Below, one piece after another: positions 15,463 through 23,766 of a stretch of 46,251 nt of DNA. The notes under the pieces are model-generated. The model ran no database searches, had not been told where the DNA came from, and saw only the letters and a program-made list of their open reading frames with translations. The stretch spans positions 1 to 46,251 of the forward strand of contig NZ_JAERMK010000024.1 in assembly GCF_016918015.1 (NCBI RefSeq). The letters are read 5' to 3'. How positions within the stretch are numbered: position 1 is the first letter of the stretch; every line of letters starts with the position of its first letter. The position numbers were made by a program, and so were the translations under genes. The stretch is from Glycomyces sp. YM15. GTDB taxonomy: Bacteria > Actinomycetota > Actinomycetes > Mycobacteriales > Micromonosporaceae.

Positions 15463-15482
15463 AGCGAGAGAAGGACAACGAC

Positions 15483-15845
15483 ATGGCGAACCTGCAGTAC
15501 ACCGACACACACCTGACGATCACGCTCACGGGGGCCCGGCGGGTCCTCGGGCGCTGGCGGCCGCTCACCGTCCCGCTGGCGGCGATCACGGCCGTCCGCG
15601 CCGACCCCGCGGCGGCCCGGGTCTTCCCCGGCGCGCGGTGGGGCGTGGCCACCAACATCCCCGGAGTCCTGAACGCGGGCTCGTTCCGGCGGGGCGGGAA
15701 CCGGGACTTCTGGGACGTCGCCGATCCGGACCGGGCCATCGTGATCGAACTCGAAGGCGCCGGATACGACCGTTTGCTGCTCGAAGTGGACGATCCACAG
15801 CAGGCGGTGGCCGAGATCCGCGCCCGGTCTAGAGCGCAGGCTTGA
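15483..15845 (+). CDS. Small PH-like protein associated with the ABC exporter
   Basis: A 120-residue soluble beta-rich protein. TDTHLTITLTGARRVLGRW, PLAAITAVRADP, VPG-like IPGVLNAGSF and FWDVADPDRAIVIEL form the pattern of a common actinobacterial family that folds like a small PH domain. The function is unknown. It begins 20 bp after the permease stop behind AAGGA at 8 nt, so it is the third gene of the ABC operon. Its stop overlaps the end of the convergent methyltransferase gene by 17 bp. Confidence 0.75.
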   Translation: MANLQYTDTHLTITLTGARRVLGRWRPLTVPLAAITAVRADPAAARVFPGARWGVATNIPGVLNAGSFRRGGNRDFWDVADPDRAIVIELEGAGYDRLLLEVDDPQQAVAEIRARSRAQA

Positions 15846-16608
15846 GGACCGCGAGGTATTCGTAGTGGTCCCTCAGCCAGGCAGGGTCACCGGTGTGGTC
15901 GGCGGCGAGATCGACCGGTTCGCCGCCGACCAGGACGCCGGCGAGTGCCAGCCCGGTGCCTTCGAGGAGCAGCCGCAGGTCGGCCGGGCTGTAGCAGCGC
16001 AGGCGCTGCGTGATGCGGTGTTCGGGTTCGGCGGTGTCCCACCACGTGTCGACGGCGGTGGCGGTGACGGGATCGAACGCCAGGTGCTGCTGCAGCTCGT
16101 GATGGTAGCCGCGTTCGGGATTCGCCTGCAGCAGTTCGACCTCGCCGTCCCAACTGGCCCAGACCAGCGGGTTGTACACGTCGACCAGCGCGGTCCCGTC
16201 CGGCTCCAGCCATTCGTCGGCGATCCGGCGCAGGAGGCGGCGCTGGTCGGCGTCCGAGCCGATCCCGAAGCCGTTCCAGTAGGCGACCGTGTCGAAGCGG
16301 CCCTCGAAGTCCGCGGTGCAGAAGTCGCCGCGCACGATCTGCAGGCGTTCGGGCCCGAGCCGCTCGAGATGGGCTTTGGCGTGGTCGGCGCGGTCGGTGA
16401 GCTCGATGCCGGTCACGCGGTGCCCGGCCTCGGCGAAGGCGGCGGCGGTGCTGCCGTAGCCGCAGCCGAGTTCGAGGACGCGCCGCGGTTCGGGGCCGCA
16501 CACGCGGTGCAGGCGCTCGACGCGACTCCGATCGCGGTCACCGAGACCCGATTCGGCCTCGGCCCACCAGCGTCCGGTTCGGGAGTAGAAGTCCTCGACC
16601 CAGTCCAT
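15829..16608 (-). CDS. Class I SAM-dependent methyltransferase
   Basis: A 259-residue methyltransferase. SAM motif I is VLELGCGYGST, the acidic end of strand 2 is in VTGIELTD, and FDTVAYWNGFGIGSD stands at motif IV. The N-terminus MDWVEDFYSRTGRWW is typical of a family of small-molecule methyltransferases of unknown substrate. ATG 16608 is preferred because it gives the family-like N-terminus; an in-frame ATG at 16671 would add 21 residues rich in Pro. Neither has a clear ribosome site. It is divergent from a small hypothetical gene. Confidence 0.82.
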   Translation of the reverse strand: MDWVEDFYSRTGRWWAEAESGLGDRDRSRVERLHRVCGPEPRRVLELGCGYGSTAAAFAEAGHRVTGIELTDRADHAKAHLERLGPERLQIVRGDFCTADFEGRFDTVAYWNGFGIGSDADQRRLLRRIADEWLEPDGTALVDVYNPLVWASWDGEVELLQANPERGYHHELQQHLAFDPVTATAVDTWWDTAEPEHRITQRLRCYSPADLRLLLEGTGLALAGVLVGGEPVDLAADHTGDPAWLRDHYEYLAVLKPAL

Positions 16609-16685
16609 GCGGTGAGTCCAGGGAACCGGGGGCGCCGGGGCAATGCCGTTTCGGCAGGGCTGCGGCGTCATTATGCTTGGCGTTC

Positions 16686-17009
16686 ATGGAGGAGCATCCG
16701 CTGGTCCGGGAGGTCTATCCCGAACTCGTCGCCGAACTCGCCCGCCTCTTGGAGGCCGAGGGCGAGCGGCACCTGGCGATCGTGGCGCACGACCTCCGGC
16801 TCGTCGCCGAATGCGGGTGCAAGGACGACTGCTGCCAGAGCATCCGCACCGCGGAGCATCCGCCGGGCACGCCGTACGGCCCCGGGCACCGGAACGTCCT
16901 ACTCGATCCGGAGGAGGGCATGCTGATCCTCGATGTCCTCGACGAGCGGATCGTGTACGTGGAGATCCTGTTCCGGGCGCCGATGGCCCGCCGGGACGCC
17001 GGCGGATGA
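16686..17009 (+). CDS. Hypothetical protein with CGCKDDCC cluster
   Basis: A 107-residue protein of unknown function. It is mostly acidic and has a Cys cluster CGCKDDCC at about residues 45-52, which could bind a metal or form disulfides. The following GTPYGPGHRNVLLDPEEGMLILDVLDE resembles a beta-rich domain. TATGCT ends 8 nt before ATG 16686, so the message may be leaderless. It overlaps a possible 46-codon frame downstream. I do not recognize the family. Confidence 0.65.
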   Translation: MEEHPLVREVYPELVAELARLLEAEGERHLAIVAHDLRLVAECGCKDDCCQSIRTAEHPPGTPYGPGHRNVLLDPEEGMLILDVLDERIVYVEILFRAPMARRDAGG

Positions 17010-17146
17010 GCGGTCGGCGACGACCCGCTCGCCGCACTCGACTCGCGGGCGTTCTCCGAATGGCCGAGAGGCTCGGCTTCGCGCCGAAGCGCTGCGAGGC
17101 GCGGGTCGAGCGCTTCGGCGACAGCGGCCCGCCTCCGTCATCGTGA
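17006..17146 (+). CDS. Possible small ORF, 46 aa
   Basis: An ATG that overlaps the preceding stop (ATGA) opens a 46-residue, Arg-rich frame. It ends 9 bp inside the convergent subtilase gene. The coupling geometry is attractive, but composition is also what a random frame in this GC range would give. I could not match it to any family. Confidence 0.25.
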   Translation: MSGRRRPARRTRLAGVLRMAERLGFAPKRCEARVERFGDSGPPPSS

Positions 17147-19579
17147 GGCGGCCATCGGGGCGAGCGCGGCGTCGCCGTCGGATTCGGCGATCGCGTTGGA
17201 CGCGGCGAGCGCGAAGTCCTGGCGGAGGCCGTCCGAAGGGACCGCGCCCGGGGCGTGCCGGGTGACCGAGACACCGCGCACCCGAACCGTGTACACGCCG
17301 TCCTCCGGTGCGGGGACGTGGATCTGCTGGACGTTGTTGGTGACGCGCGTGGCCGGGTTGTCGTCCCAGTTGAGGAGCTCCCCCGAGGGCGTCTCGAGTT
17401 GGAGGTACAGCTCGTTCACCAAGCCGCCGAGGCCTTCGAGCGACGGCGCGTCCGTCCACACGAGCGTGACCTTGAGCGGCAGGCCGGGATCGGCGGGCTC
17501 GATGCGGTAGCGGCGGATCTCGCCGGTCGCGACCGCATCGGCGGGCGCGTCGGCGAAGCGGCTGCGGGCGGCGCCGCCGACCGCGCCGGTCACGTCGATG
17601 CGGCCGAAACCGCTCACCGGGTTCGGGCCCGCGGGGACCTCGCCCGGGTACTGGCCGGGCATCGCGGCCGCGCCGTTCACCAAGAGCGCCTTCAGGAGCG
17701 CCGCCGAAGGGCGGCGGCCGTCCTCGGCGTGGCCCTGCTCGACGAGATGCTGGCGCACCAGCGCCGCCGCGCCCGCGACGAGCGGCGTGGCCATGCTCGT
17801 GCCGCCGCTCCAGCAGTAGTGCTCGCGCAGCGGATGCCCCTCGGGCAGGCGGCCCCACAGCGGGTCGTCGTCCCCTGCGTACACCGAGGTGAGCATGGAC
17901 AGGACGTTGGTGCCCGGGGCGACCACGTCGGGTTTGATCCGCAGGTCGTCGGTGGGCCCGCGGGAGGAGAACGCGGCCATGCCGTCGGCGTCGTCCGAGA
18001 CGTGCCCGGCCGCGCCGAGCTTCGGGTAGCGCCCGAGCTGGCTCCAGTTGCGGTCGATGCCGGGCGGCGGCTCCGAACCGTTCGGCCGCAGGTTCTCGCT
18101 GGCGCCCACGGTGAGGCAGTTCTTGGCGGTGCCGGGCGAGCCCATCGAGTCGGGGTCGATCAGTCCGTCGTTGTCCGCGTCCGCGCCGTCGTTCCCGGCG
18201 GCGAAGAGCACCAGCATGTCCGGGTGCGTCCACATGAACTCGTCGACGGCCCGCGCGTTCTGCCCGTACTCCCCCGCGAGCGGCGCACCCCACGAGTTGG
18301 TGTGGACGCGGGCGCCCGCCTCGTAGGCCTCGGCGAACAGCGCACCGATGTCGCCGGGGATGCCGTACAGGCCGGATTCCGGTGGGGGCCAAGGGAATGT
18401 GAACGGCCGCAGTCCCGCCGCGGCGAGCTCGGCGCGGGTCTTCCACCGGATCTTCTGATTGATCGCCTGGAAGAAGAGGGTCGCTTCGGGCGCGATCCCG
18501 GCGGGGACCGGCCCGGCTGCAGCCCGGCGGGCGGCCTCGCCGCTGCCGAGGACCGAACCGGTGACGTGGGTGCCGTGCCCGGAGTCGGTGTCGGCCGGGC
18601 CGTCGTCGTGGCCGGGCGGGTCGTTCGTGAAGGGCGCCAGGACTTCCCGGGTCGGCCACGAGGTGATCGCCAGGATCCTGCCCCGCACGTCGGGATGCAC
18701 CGTCTCCGGGTCGCCGTTGTCGAGACCGGAGTCGGCCACGGCCACGATCTGCCCCGCTCCCGCGAGCGCGAGACCGCCGAAGCGTCGGTCGATGGGGACG
18801 CCCATGATGGCGGCGGCCTGGTCGTTGCTGGTCTGTGAGAACGCGTACGGCACGATCGCCTGGACGCCCTCGAGGTCGGCGAGTTCGGCGATCACCGAGC
18901 GCGGGACGCTCGCGACGAGGGACTTCGGCAGGGCCGTGAACACCGAGCCCCCGGCGTCCCGGATGCGGCGGGCGAGCGGCGCGGTGTCCTCGCCGGGGAA
19001 GACGGCGACCTCGATCATCTGCGGGCCGTCGTCGGTGTAGTCCTCGGGGTCGACGGCCGCGAGGTAGGCGGCGTCGAGGTCGCGGCGCGGGGCCGGATGG
19101 AGCTTCGGGGAGACCTTCATGGCCGGGCGGTAGGGGGTGACCTCCTCGACGCTGGGCAGGGCCCGGATCGCTTCGGCGCGTTCGGGAAGGAACCCGGCGA
19201 GGAGGGTGAAGCCGGAGAGGCTGCCGTGGAGTTCGGCCCCTGCGCCGGTGAGTTCGTCGAGCCAGGCGGCGGTGGGCGGGCCGATGAGTTTGACGAGGTA
19301 GTACGCGGTGCGCCCGGGTTCGGGTGCGAGGGTGACGGCGGCTTGGGCGTCGAGGGCGGCGGCGAACTGGAAGCTGGCGCCCGCGGTCTGGACGGGCTGC
19401 TCGGGCAGGGGCGTGGTCTCGAAGCCGCGGGCGTCGAGGTCGCGGGCCTGGCGGGGCGTGCCGGTGACGAGGAGCTGGTCGGGGTATTCGGCGAGGACTT
19501 CGACGCCGGTTGCGAGGACGCTGTCGAGGACGGCGTCGCGGTCGTCGGTGCTGCGAAGGGTCACAAGGAGTCTGGACAT
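17138..19579 (-). CDS. S8 family serine peptidase (subtilase), no signal peptide
   Basis: An 813-residue subtilase. The catalytic triad is D283 (VADSGLD), H335 (SGHGTHVTG) and S595 (GGTSMATPLVAG), with oxyanion N463 in AAGND. The last 150 residues form a beta-rich C-terminal domain resembling that of KP-43-type peptidases. The first 270 residues appear to hold three similar beta-alpha-beta modules (about 2-56, 91-152, 187-246), reminiscent of inhibitor-I9 prodomains. The N-terminus MSRLLVTLRS is not a signal peptide, so the enzyme is either cytosolic or exported by an unknown route. AAGG lies 5 nt before the ATG. It is probably last in an operon after the MFS gene (66-bp gap). Confidence 0.92.
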   Translation of the reverse strand: MSRLLVTLRSTDDRDAVLDSVLATGVEVLAEYPDQLLVTGTPRQARDLDARGFETTPLPEQPVQTAGASFQFAAALDAQAAVTLAPEPGRTAYYLVKLIGPPTAAWLDELTGAGAELHGSLSGFTLLAGFLPERAEAIRALPSVEEVTPYRPAMKVSPKLHPAPRRDLDAAYLAAVDPEDYTDDGPQMIEVAVFPGEDTAPLARRIRDAGGSVFTALPKSLVASVPRSVIAELADLEGVQAIVPYAFSQTSNDQAAAIMGVPIDRRFGGLALAGAGQIVAVADSGLDNGDPETVHPDVRGRILAITSWPTREVLAPFTNDPPGHDDGPADTDSGHGTHVTGSVLGSGEAARRAAAGPVPAGIAPEATLFFQAINQKIRWKTRAELAAAGLRPFTFPWPPPESGLYGIPGDIGALFAEAYEAGARVHTNSWGAPLAGEYGQNARAVDEFMWTHPDMLVLFAAGNDGADADNDGLIDPDSMGSPGTAKNCLTVGASENLRPNGSEPPPGIDRNWSQLGRYPKLGAAGHVSDDADGMAAFSSRGPTDDLRIKPDVVAPGTNVLSMLTSVYAGDDDPLWGRLPEGHPLREHYCWSGGTSMATPLVAGAAALVRQHLVEQGHAEDGRRPSAALLKALLVNGAAAMPGQYPGEVPAGPNPVSGFGRIDVTGAVGGAARSRFADAPADAVATGEIRRYRIEPADPGLPLKVTLVWTDAPSLEGLGGLVNELYLQLETPSGELLNWDDNPATRVTNNVQQIHVPAPEDGVYTVRVRGVSVTRHAPGAVPSDGLRQDFALAASNAIAESDGDAALAPMAASR

Positions 19580-19645
19580 GGCGGCCTTCTTCGGAGGGGT
19601 CGGCCGGCCTGTCGGATCGCGGCCACTCTCCAGGCTACGCCTCGA

Positions 19646-20890
19646 TCACGGTGCGTAGGGTCCCGTGGTCCGGGCGGTCGTCGGCACCGGTTCCCGCTGC
19701 GGCGCGGGGCGGGTGGGGGCCCGGTCGGTATGCAGGAGGATCGCGCCTCCGATGAGGACTGCGGCGGCGAGTGCCGCCCAGAGCTGCCAGGTGCCGGCGT
19801 CGAGGAGGAGGCCGAGGAGCATCGGGGCGAGGGTGCGGCAGAGGGACCAGGAGAGCTGGTAGGCGGAGAGGTAGCGGCCGCGCAGGTGGTCGGGGGCGGC
19901 GTGCACGGCGAGGCTTTCGGCGGGTGCGGAGTGGACGAGCTCGCCCGCGGTGTAGACGACGGCGACGGCGAGGACCGCGATGACGGCGGCGGTGCCGTCG
20001 AATGCGGGCAGGAATGCGAAGGCCGCGAAGGAGAGTGCGAACACGGCGGTGCCGAGGGCGGCGCCGCGCCCGCGCCGGAACCGGGCCATCAGGCGGCCGA
20101 CCGGGACGCCGAGGCCCGCGATGAGCGCGGTGTTGACGGCGAAGACGATGCCCGCCATGGTGTCGGGGAGGTCGGCGTCGCGGGTGAGGAAGACCGGCAT
20201 GGCGATCGCCTGCGCGGTGTAGCCGAAGCCGATGAGGAAGTTCGCGAGCGTGAGCCTGCGGTAGCGGCGGTCGGCGAGGACGGTGCGGTAGCCGCCTGAG
20301 GTGTCGGCGGGCCGGCGGCGCGGGCCACCGGCCTGCACGTGGATGAAGGTGACGAGCACGGCCGCCGCGGCGAAGGCCACGGCGAGGACCAGCGCGGCCG
20401 CGAGGTAGCCGCCGCTGCCGAGGGCGAGCATGGCGGCTGCGGCGAGGGCGCCGAATCCCATGCCGCCGTTGCGGAGGCTGCGGTTCCAGGCGAGGAGGCG
20501 GTCGCGTTCGGCGCCTTGGGCCATGTCGCCGATGAGGGACTGCTGGCTCGGCGCGGAGGCCCACATGGCGACGGCGACGGCGAGTGCGACGGCGAGGAAG
20601 GCCGGGTAGGTGGTCGCGAGGGGGTAGAGCGCGAAGCTGACGGCTCGGAGCGCGAGTGCGCCGATGTAGACGCGTTTGCCGCCGTGGCGGTCGATGAGGG
20701 CGCCGACGGCGGGCATCGCGGCGAGGGCGCCGAGTCCGGCGATGGTGAGGCCGGTGCCGATCGCGGTGAGGGACTGTCCGGTGAGGTGGTGGACGAAGAG
20801 CATGGTGAGGGGCACGTAGATGCCGTTGCCGATGGCGTCGACGAAACTGGCGGCGATGAAGCGGCGGCGGGCGGAGGCGGGGCGGTGCAT
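19646..20890 (-). CDS. MFS transporter
   Basis: A 414-residue 12-helix transporter. AIGNGIYVPLTMLFVHHLTG in helix 1 and the loop VGALIDRHGGKRVYIGAL (the GxxxDRxGxRR motif A variant) mark the major facilitator fold. A second motif-A-like loop, VGRLMARFRRGRGAAL, lies near the middle. It resembles drug efflux members. GAGGA precedes the ATG. It follows the DsbA-like gene by 26 bp on the same strand, so both are likely under the divergent MarR regulator. Confidence 0.9.
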   Translation of the reverse strand: MHRPASARRRFIAASFVDAIGNGIYVPLTMLFVHHLTGQSLTAIGTGLTIAGLGALAAMPAVGALIDRHGGKRVYIGALALRAVSFALYPLATTYPAFLAVALAVAVAMWASAPSQQSLIGDMAQGAERDRLLAWNRSLRNGGMGFGALAAAAMLALGSGGYLAAALVLAVAFAAAAVLVTFIHVQAGGPRRRPADTSGGYRTVLADRRYRRLTLANFLIGFGYTAQAIAMPVFLTRDADLPDTMAGIVFAVNTALIAGLGVPVGRLMARFRRGRGAALGTAVFALSFAAFAFLPAFDGTAAVIAVLAVAVVYTAGELVHSAPAESLAVHAAPDHLRGRYLSAYQLSWSLCRTLAPMLLGLLLDAGTWQLWAALAAAVLIGGAILLHTDRAPTRPAPQREPVPTTARTTGPYAP

Positions 20891-20916
20891 GGGGTCCTCG
20901 TTCGGTCGGGAGGTGT

Positions 20917-21540
20917 TCAGGAGGGGTCGAGCGGGCCGCGGCTGCGTTTGAGCTCGGCGAAGGCGGGCGTGGCCGCGAGTTCGCGGAAGGCGTCGAAGAG
21001 GCGGGCGGCGCTTTCGCCCTTGGGGATCGCGGTGAGGACCGGTCCGAAGTGGCCGATGCCGTCGATGACGGTGAGCGGGGTGCCGGATTCGTCTCCGACG
21101 GCGTCTTGGCCGCGCTGGTGGCTTGCCCGCAGCGCCGTGTCGAAGGCGTCGGTGCGCGCCGCGTCCGCGAGGTCCGCGGGCAGGCCGGTCTCGGCGAGGG
21201 CGGCGGCGATGACGCGGTCGTAGTCCTTGTCGCGGTCGCGGTGGATGCGGGTGCCGAGGGCGGTGTAGAGGTCTCGGAGGACGGCGGTGCCGTGCCGTTG
21301 TTCGGCGGCGGCGCAGACGCGGGCCGGGCCCCAGGCCCGGCCGTTGAATTCGCGGTACCAGGGTTCGAGTTCGCGGTGTTCGTTGAGGACCGCGAGGCTC
21401 ATGATCCGGAAGCGCAGGTCGATCTGGCGGTGGCGCTCGACTTCGGTGAGCCAGCGCGAGGTGATCCAGGCGAAGGGGCAGGCGGGGTCGAAGTAGCAGT
21501 CGACGCCTACCGGAGCGATTTTATCTTCCATGGAAGACAT
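20917..21540 (-). CDS. DsbA family protein, Rv2466c-like, single-cysteine active site
   Basis: A 207-residue thioredoxin-fold protein with helical insert, of the mycothiol-dependent nitroreductase (Rv2466c-like) family. The signature VDCYFDPACPFAWITSRW (residues 13-30) places the active site at C21-P-F-A24. The family prototype has CxxC, so the resolving Cys is missing here, as it also is in many actinobacterial relatives; C15 lies close by. Such proteins use mycothiol as reductant. The start ATG 21540 has GGAAG 5 nt upstream; both lie within a MarR-type operator pair. It heads an operon with the MFS gene. Confidence 0.87.
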   Translation of the reverse strand: MSSMEDKIAPVGVDCYFDPACPFAWITSRWLTEVERHRQIDLRFRIMSLAVLNEHRELEPWYREFNGRAWGPARVCAAAEQRHGTAVLRDLYTALGTRIHRDRDKDYDRVIAAALAETGLPADLADAARTDAFDTALRASHQRGQDAVGDESGTPLTVIDGIGHFGPVLTAIPKGESAARLFDAFRELAATPAFAELKRSRGPLDPS

Positions 21541-21560
21541 ACTATCTTCCGTGGAAGGTA
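21522..21560. promoter_or_regulatory. Twin MarR operator, TATCTTCC-RT-GGAAG repeated 21 bp apart
   Basis: Two related palindromes lie between the divergent dsbA-like and marR genes. The first is TCTTCCATGGAAGA (21524-21537, perfect), the second CTTCC-GT-GGAAG (21546-21557) with extra TA arms. Their centers are 21 bp apart, two helical turns. They overlap the start region of both genes, so a bound dimer pair would block both directions. Confidence 0.75.
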
Positions 21561-21562
21561 TG

Positions 21563-22072
21563 ATGCAAGGCATGGATGCGGAAGCGACGACCGACACGGT
21601 CGGACAGATGGTCGGGCAGTGGGGACGCGAGCGCCCGGACCTCGACGCCTCACCGATGCTCGTGGTGGGCAGGGTGTTCCATTTGGCGAACCGGTGGGAC
21701 CGGGCACTGCGGGGGCCGTTCGCCGAAGCGGGCCTCGCGAACGGGGACTTCGACGTGCTCGCGGCCTTGCGGCGGTCCGGGGAGCCCTACACGCTCTCGG
21801 CGGGCGAACTGAGCCGGACCGTGCTGGTGACGACCGGCGCGATCACCAAGCGAGTGGACCGTTTGGAGGCGGGCGGCTGGGTGACCCGATCAGTGGCCGA
21901 AGAGGACTCGCGCGGACGCCGAATCACACTCACCGCAGCGGGTCTGCGACTCACCGATGAGCTCATGGAGGTCCATCTGTCGAATCAGCGCAGGCTCATC
22001 GAGGCCTTGAACGCTGAAGAGCGGGCGGCGCTGGGCGCGTTGCTGGCGAAACTGGCGACCGCCGAGGACTGA
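21563..22072 (+). CDS. MarR family transcriptional regulator
   Basis: A regulator of about 169 residues with the winged-helix core GDFDVLAALRRSGEPYTLSAG, TTGAITKRVDRLEAGGWVTR and RRITLTAAGLRLTDELME. MarR proteins are dimeric repressors released by phenolic or oxidizing ligands. The start is one of three in-frame ATGs; 21563 has GGAAGG 4 nt upstream, and 21572 is also possible. It is divergent from the DsbA-like/MFS operon and probably represses it and itself through the twin palindrome. A perfect hairpin follows the stop. Confidence 0.92.
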   Translation: MQGMDAEATTDTVGQMVGQWGRERPDLDASPMLVVGRVFHLANRWDRALRGPFAEAGLANGDFDVLAALRRSGEPYTLSAGELSRTVLVTTGAITKRVDRLEAGGWVTRSVAEEDSRGRRITLTAAGLRLTDELMEVHLSNQRRLIEALNAEERAALGALLAKLATAED

Positions 22073-22075
22073 ACC

Positions 22076-22107
22076 TCCCGGCCGGACCCGATCGGGTCCG
22101 GCCGGGA
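22076..22107. terminator. Bidirectional terminator, 32-bp perfect palindrome
   Basis: Sixteen-base arms (TCCCGGCCGGACCCGA and its complement) meet at a GATC-type center. It lies in the 40-bp gap between the convergent marR and NmrA-like genes. Confidence 0.9.
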
Positions 22108-22112
22108 CACGG

Positions 22113-22964
22113 TTATGCAGCGGCCCAGGCGCCTTCCGCGGCGGCGCGCTTCGCCCAGTCGGCGAAGGCGACCGGCTTGCGGCCCAGGACCTGCTCCACA
22201 CCGTCGGCGACGTCGCCGATCCTCCCTTCGCGCATGACGCGGTACATCGCGTCGAGGAAGAACACGAGGTCTTCGGGGAGCCGCTCGGCGCGCAGCGCGG
22301 CGGCGTAGTCCTCGGGGCTCACCGACCCGAAGGCGATGGTGCGCCCGGAGGCCTGCTCGATCGCTTCGACCGCCGCGGCGAAGGTGAGCGATTCGGGACC
22401 GCTCAGTTCGTAGACCTTGCCGTGGTGGCCGTCCTCGGTGAGGGCTGCGGCGGCGACCGCGGCGATGTCCTCGACGTCGATGAAGGGCTCCACGGTGTCC
22501 TCCACCGGCAGGAAGAGCTCCCCGGCGAGGATCGCCCTCAGCATGTCGCCTTCGCTGAAGTTCTGGTTGAAGTTGTTGGCCTGCAGGACGGTCCATTCGA
22601 CGCCGGAGGCCCGGACCGCTTCCTGGATCGCGTACATGCCGATCGCCTCGGGTCCTGCGCCGGCGGCTTCGGCGAGCACGTGGATGCGGCGCCCGGACTG
22701 CGCGACGAGGCGGCGAACTCCCGCCTTCTCCGCTGCGGCGACGACCTCCGCCGCCGGGAACGGTTCGTCCGGCGGGATGAGGTAGACGGCGCTGACGTCT
22801 GCGAAGGCCGCTGCCCACGTCGACTCGTCATGCCAGTCGAAGCGGATCTCAGTGCTGCGCGAGACCCCTCGCACGGTGTGCCCGGCCTCGGCGAGGCGGG
22901 CGGTGAGGCGGCGGCCGACCTTGCCGGTGGCGCCGGTGACCAGGATGATGTTCTCGTTGCTCAT
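22113..22964 (-). CDS. NmrA-like NAD(P)-binding protein
   Basis: A 283-residue Rossmann-fold protein of the atypical SDR/NmrA type. The nucleotide loop is VTGATGKVGRRL (residues 9-20), followed by RGVSRS. ANNFNQNF and EPFIDVEDIAAVAAAAL match the usual substrate region and conserved ID-D-A motif. No Tyr-x-x-x-Lys pair was found, as in NmrA proteins, which often sense the redox state of NADP rather than catalyze. The gene appears alone. GGGAGG lies only 1 nt before the ATG, unusually close. Confidence 0.87.
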   Translation of the reverse strand: MSNENIILVTGATGKVGRRLTARLAEAGHTVRGVSRSTEIRFDWHDESTWAAAFADVSAVYLIPPDEPFPAAEVVAAAEKAGVRRLVAQSGRRIHVLAEAAGAGPEAIGMYAIQEAVRASGVEWTVLQANNFNQNFSEGDMLRAILAGELFLPVEDTVEPFIDVEDIAAVAAAALTEDGHHGKVYELSGPESLTFAAAVEAIEQASGRTIAFGSVSPEDYAAALRAERLPEDLVFFLDAMYRVMREGRIGDVADGVEQVLGRKPVAFADWAKRAAAEGAWAAA

Positions 22965-23766
22965 GCCTCCCAGTCAAGTCGATCAGAGGCGCGGCGCCCA
23001 TCGCTGAGACGCCACGATCCATGCGCGTTCGTCTACCTCTCCCTTCGAGCGAGTGACGGGACTCGGATGATGTCGCGTGCCTTGGCAGCCTGCTCAACCC
23101 GCCCGGGTCCTCTATATGCCCGGCCGGACGCCGCCTGATGCACTCAGGTCTTACCGCCTGCCATGTGCCTCGCTCGGAGCACTGCCGCTGGCCGAGGTGA
23201 TCCCGACCAGCGATCTCCCACCCAGTACGGCCCGGTGAGGAGCCGTAGTCAGCTGTGGAACGCGATAGCACGATGAGGATGAGATCGGACGCCTCCAAGA
23301 AGGAGGATCACCCTGGCTTTCGGGTCGTCGCCTCGGAATCAGTCCGGTTTGTCGGTCGGCCAGAGGCTTGTCGTAGTCTGCTTGCACCTACTCGACACCT
23401 GTACGTTTTCCCTGTCCTTGTACGTACCGCAATCATCCTTCGTGCGACCCCCGACTGTCATCACCCGCAGGGTTGGAACCTTTTCACATTCCGGACCAGA
23501 CATATTGCGCCACAGGGAATGCAAGCCCTCTGTGGCCGGTTGCGCCGCACCCGGTCGAAACCCACCAGGACGACCGCCACCCGCCCCGCCACCGCTTCGT
23601 CGCCACCCGCTCTGACCCCGCCCCTCCCTCGCCCGAGCCTCGGCAGCGGAGGCCGTGACCAAGGGGCCAGCGCCCGGCAGTGCCGCAGGCCGTCACGCCC
23701 CTCCTCCAAAGGCAGACGCTCACTGCCGCACCGGTGTTCTCCGGCGCGGCCGTGAGCGTCACATCC
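22965..23766. other. Gene-poor stretch of about 800 bp
   Basis: No frame here has a convincing start, ribosome site or recognizable protein family. The part from about 23340 to 23540 is visibly less G/C-rich than its flanks and carries a short direct repeat TGTACGT (23400-23406 and 23419-23425). I found no tRNA, no IS end and no clear structured RNA apart from the hairpin at 23715-23760. It may be decayed foreign DNA, a regulatory RNA, or plain spacer. Confidence 0.5.
23715..23760 (-). terminator. Terminator hairpin of the TIGR03086 gene
   Basis: GACGCTCACTGCCGC (23715-23729) pairs with GCGGCCGTGAGCGTC (23746-23760), 15 bp with one mismatch and a 16-nt loop. It begins 6 nt beyond the stop of the minus-strand gene. 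Confidence 0.75.

Noticed and set aside
23471..23530. GGTTGGAACC considered as a tRNA T-arm
   Set aside because: No matching acceptor, D or anticodon stems at the required distances.
23250..23760. Frames of up to 166 codons in the gene-poor island
   Set aside because: Low similarity to any known protein by eye, no ribosome sites, and frames overlap on both strands.
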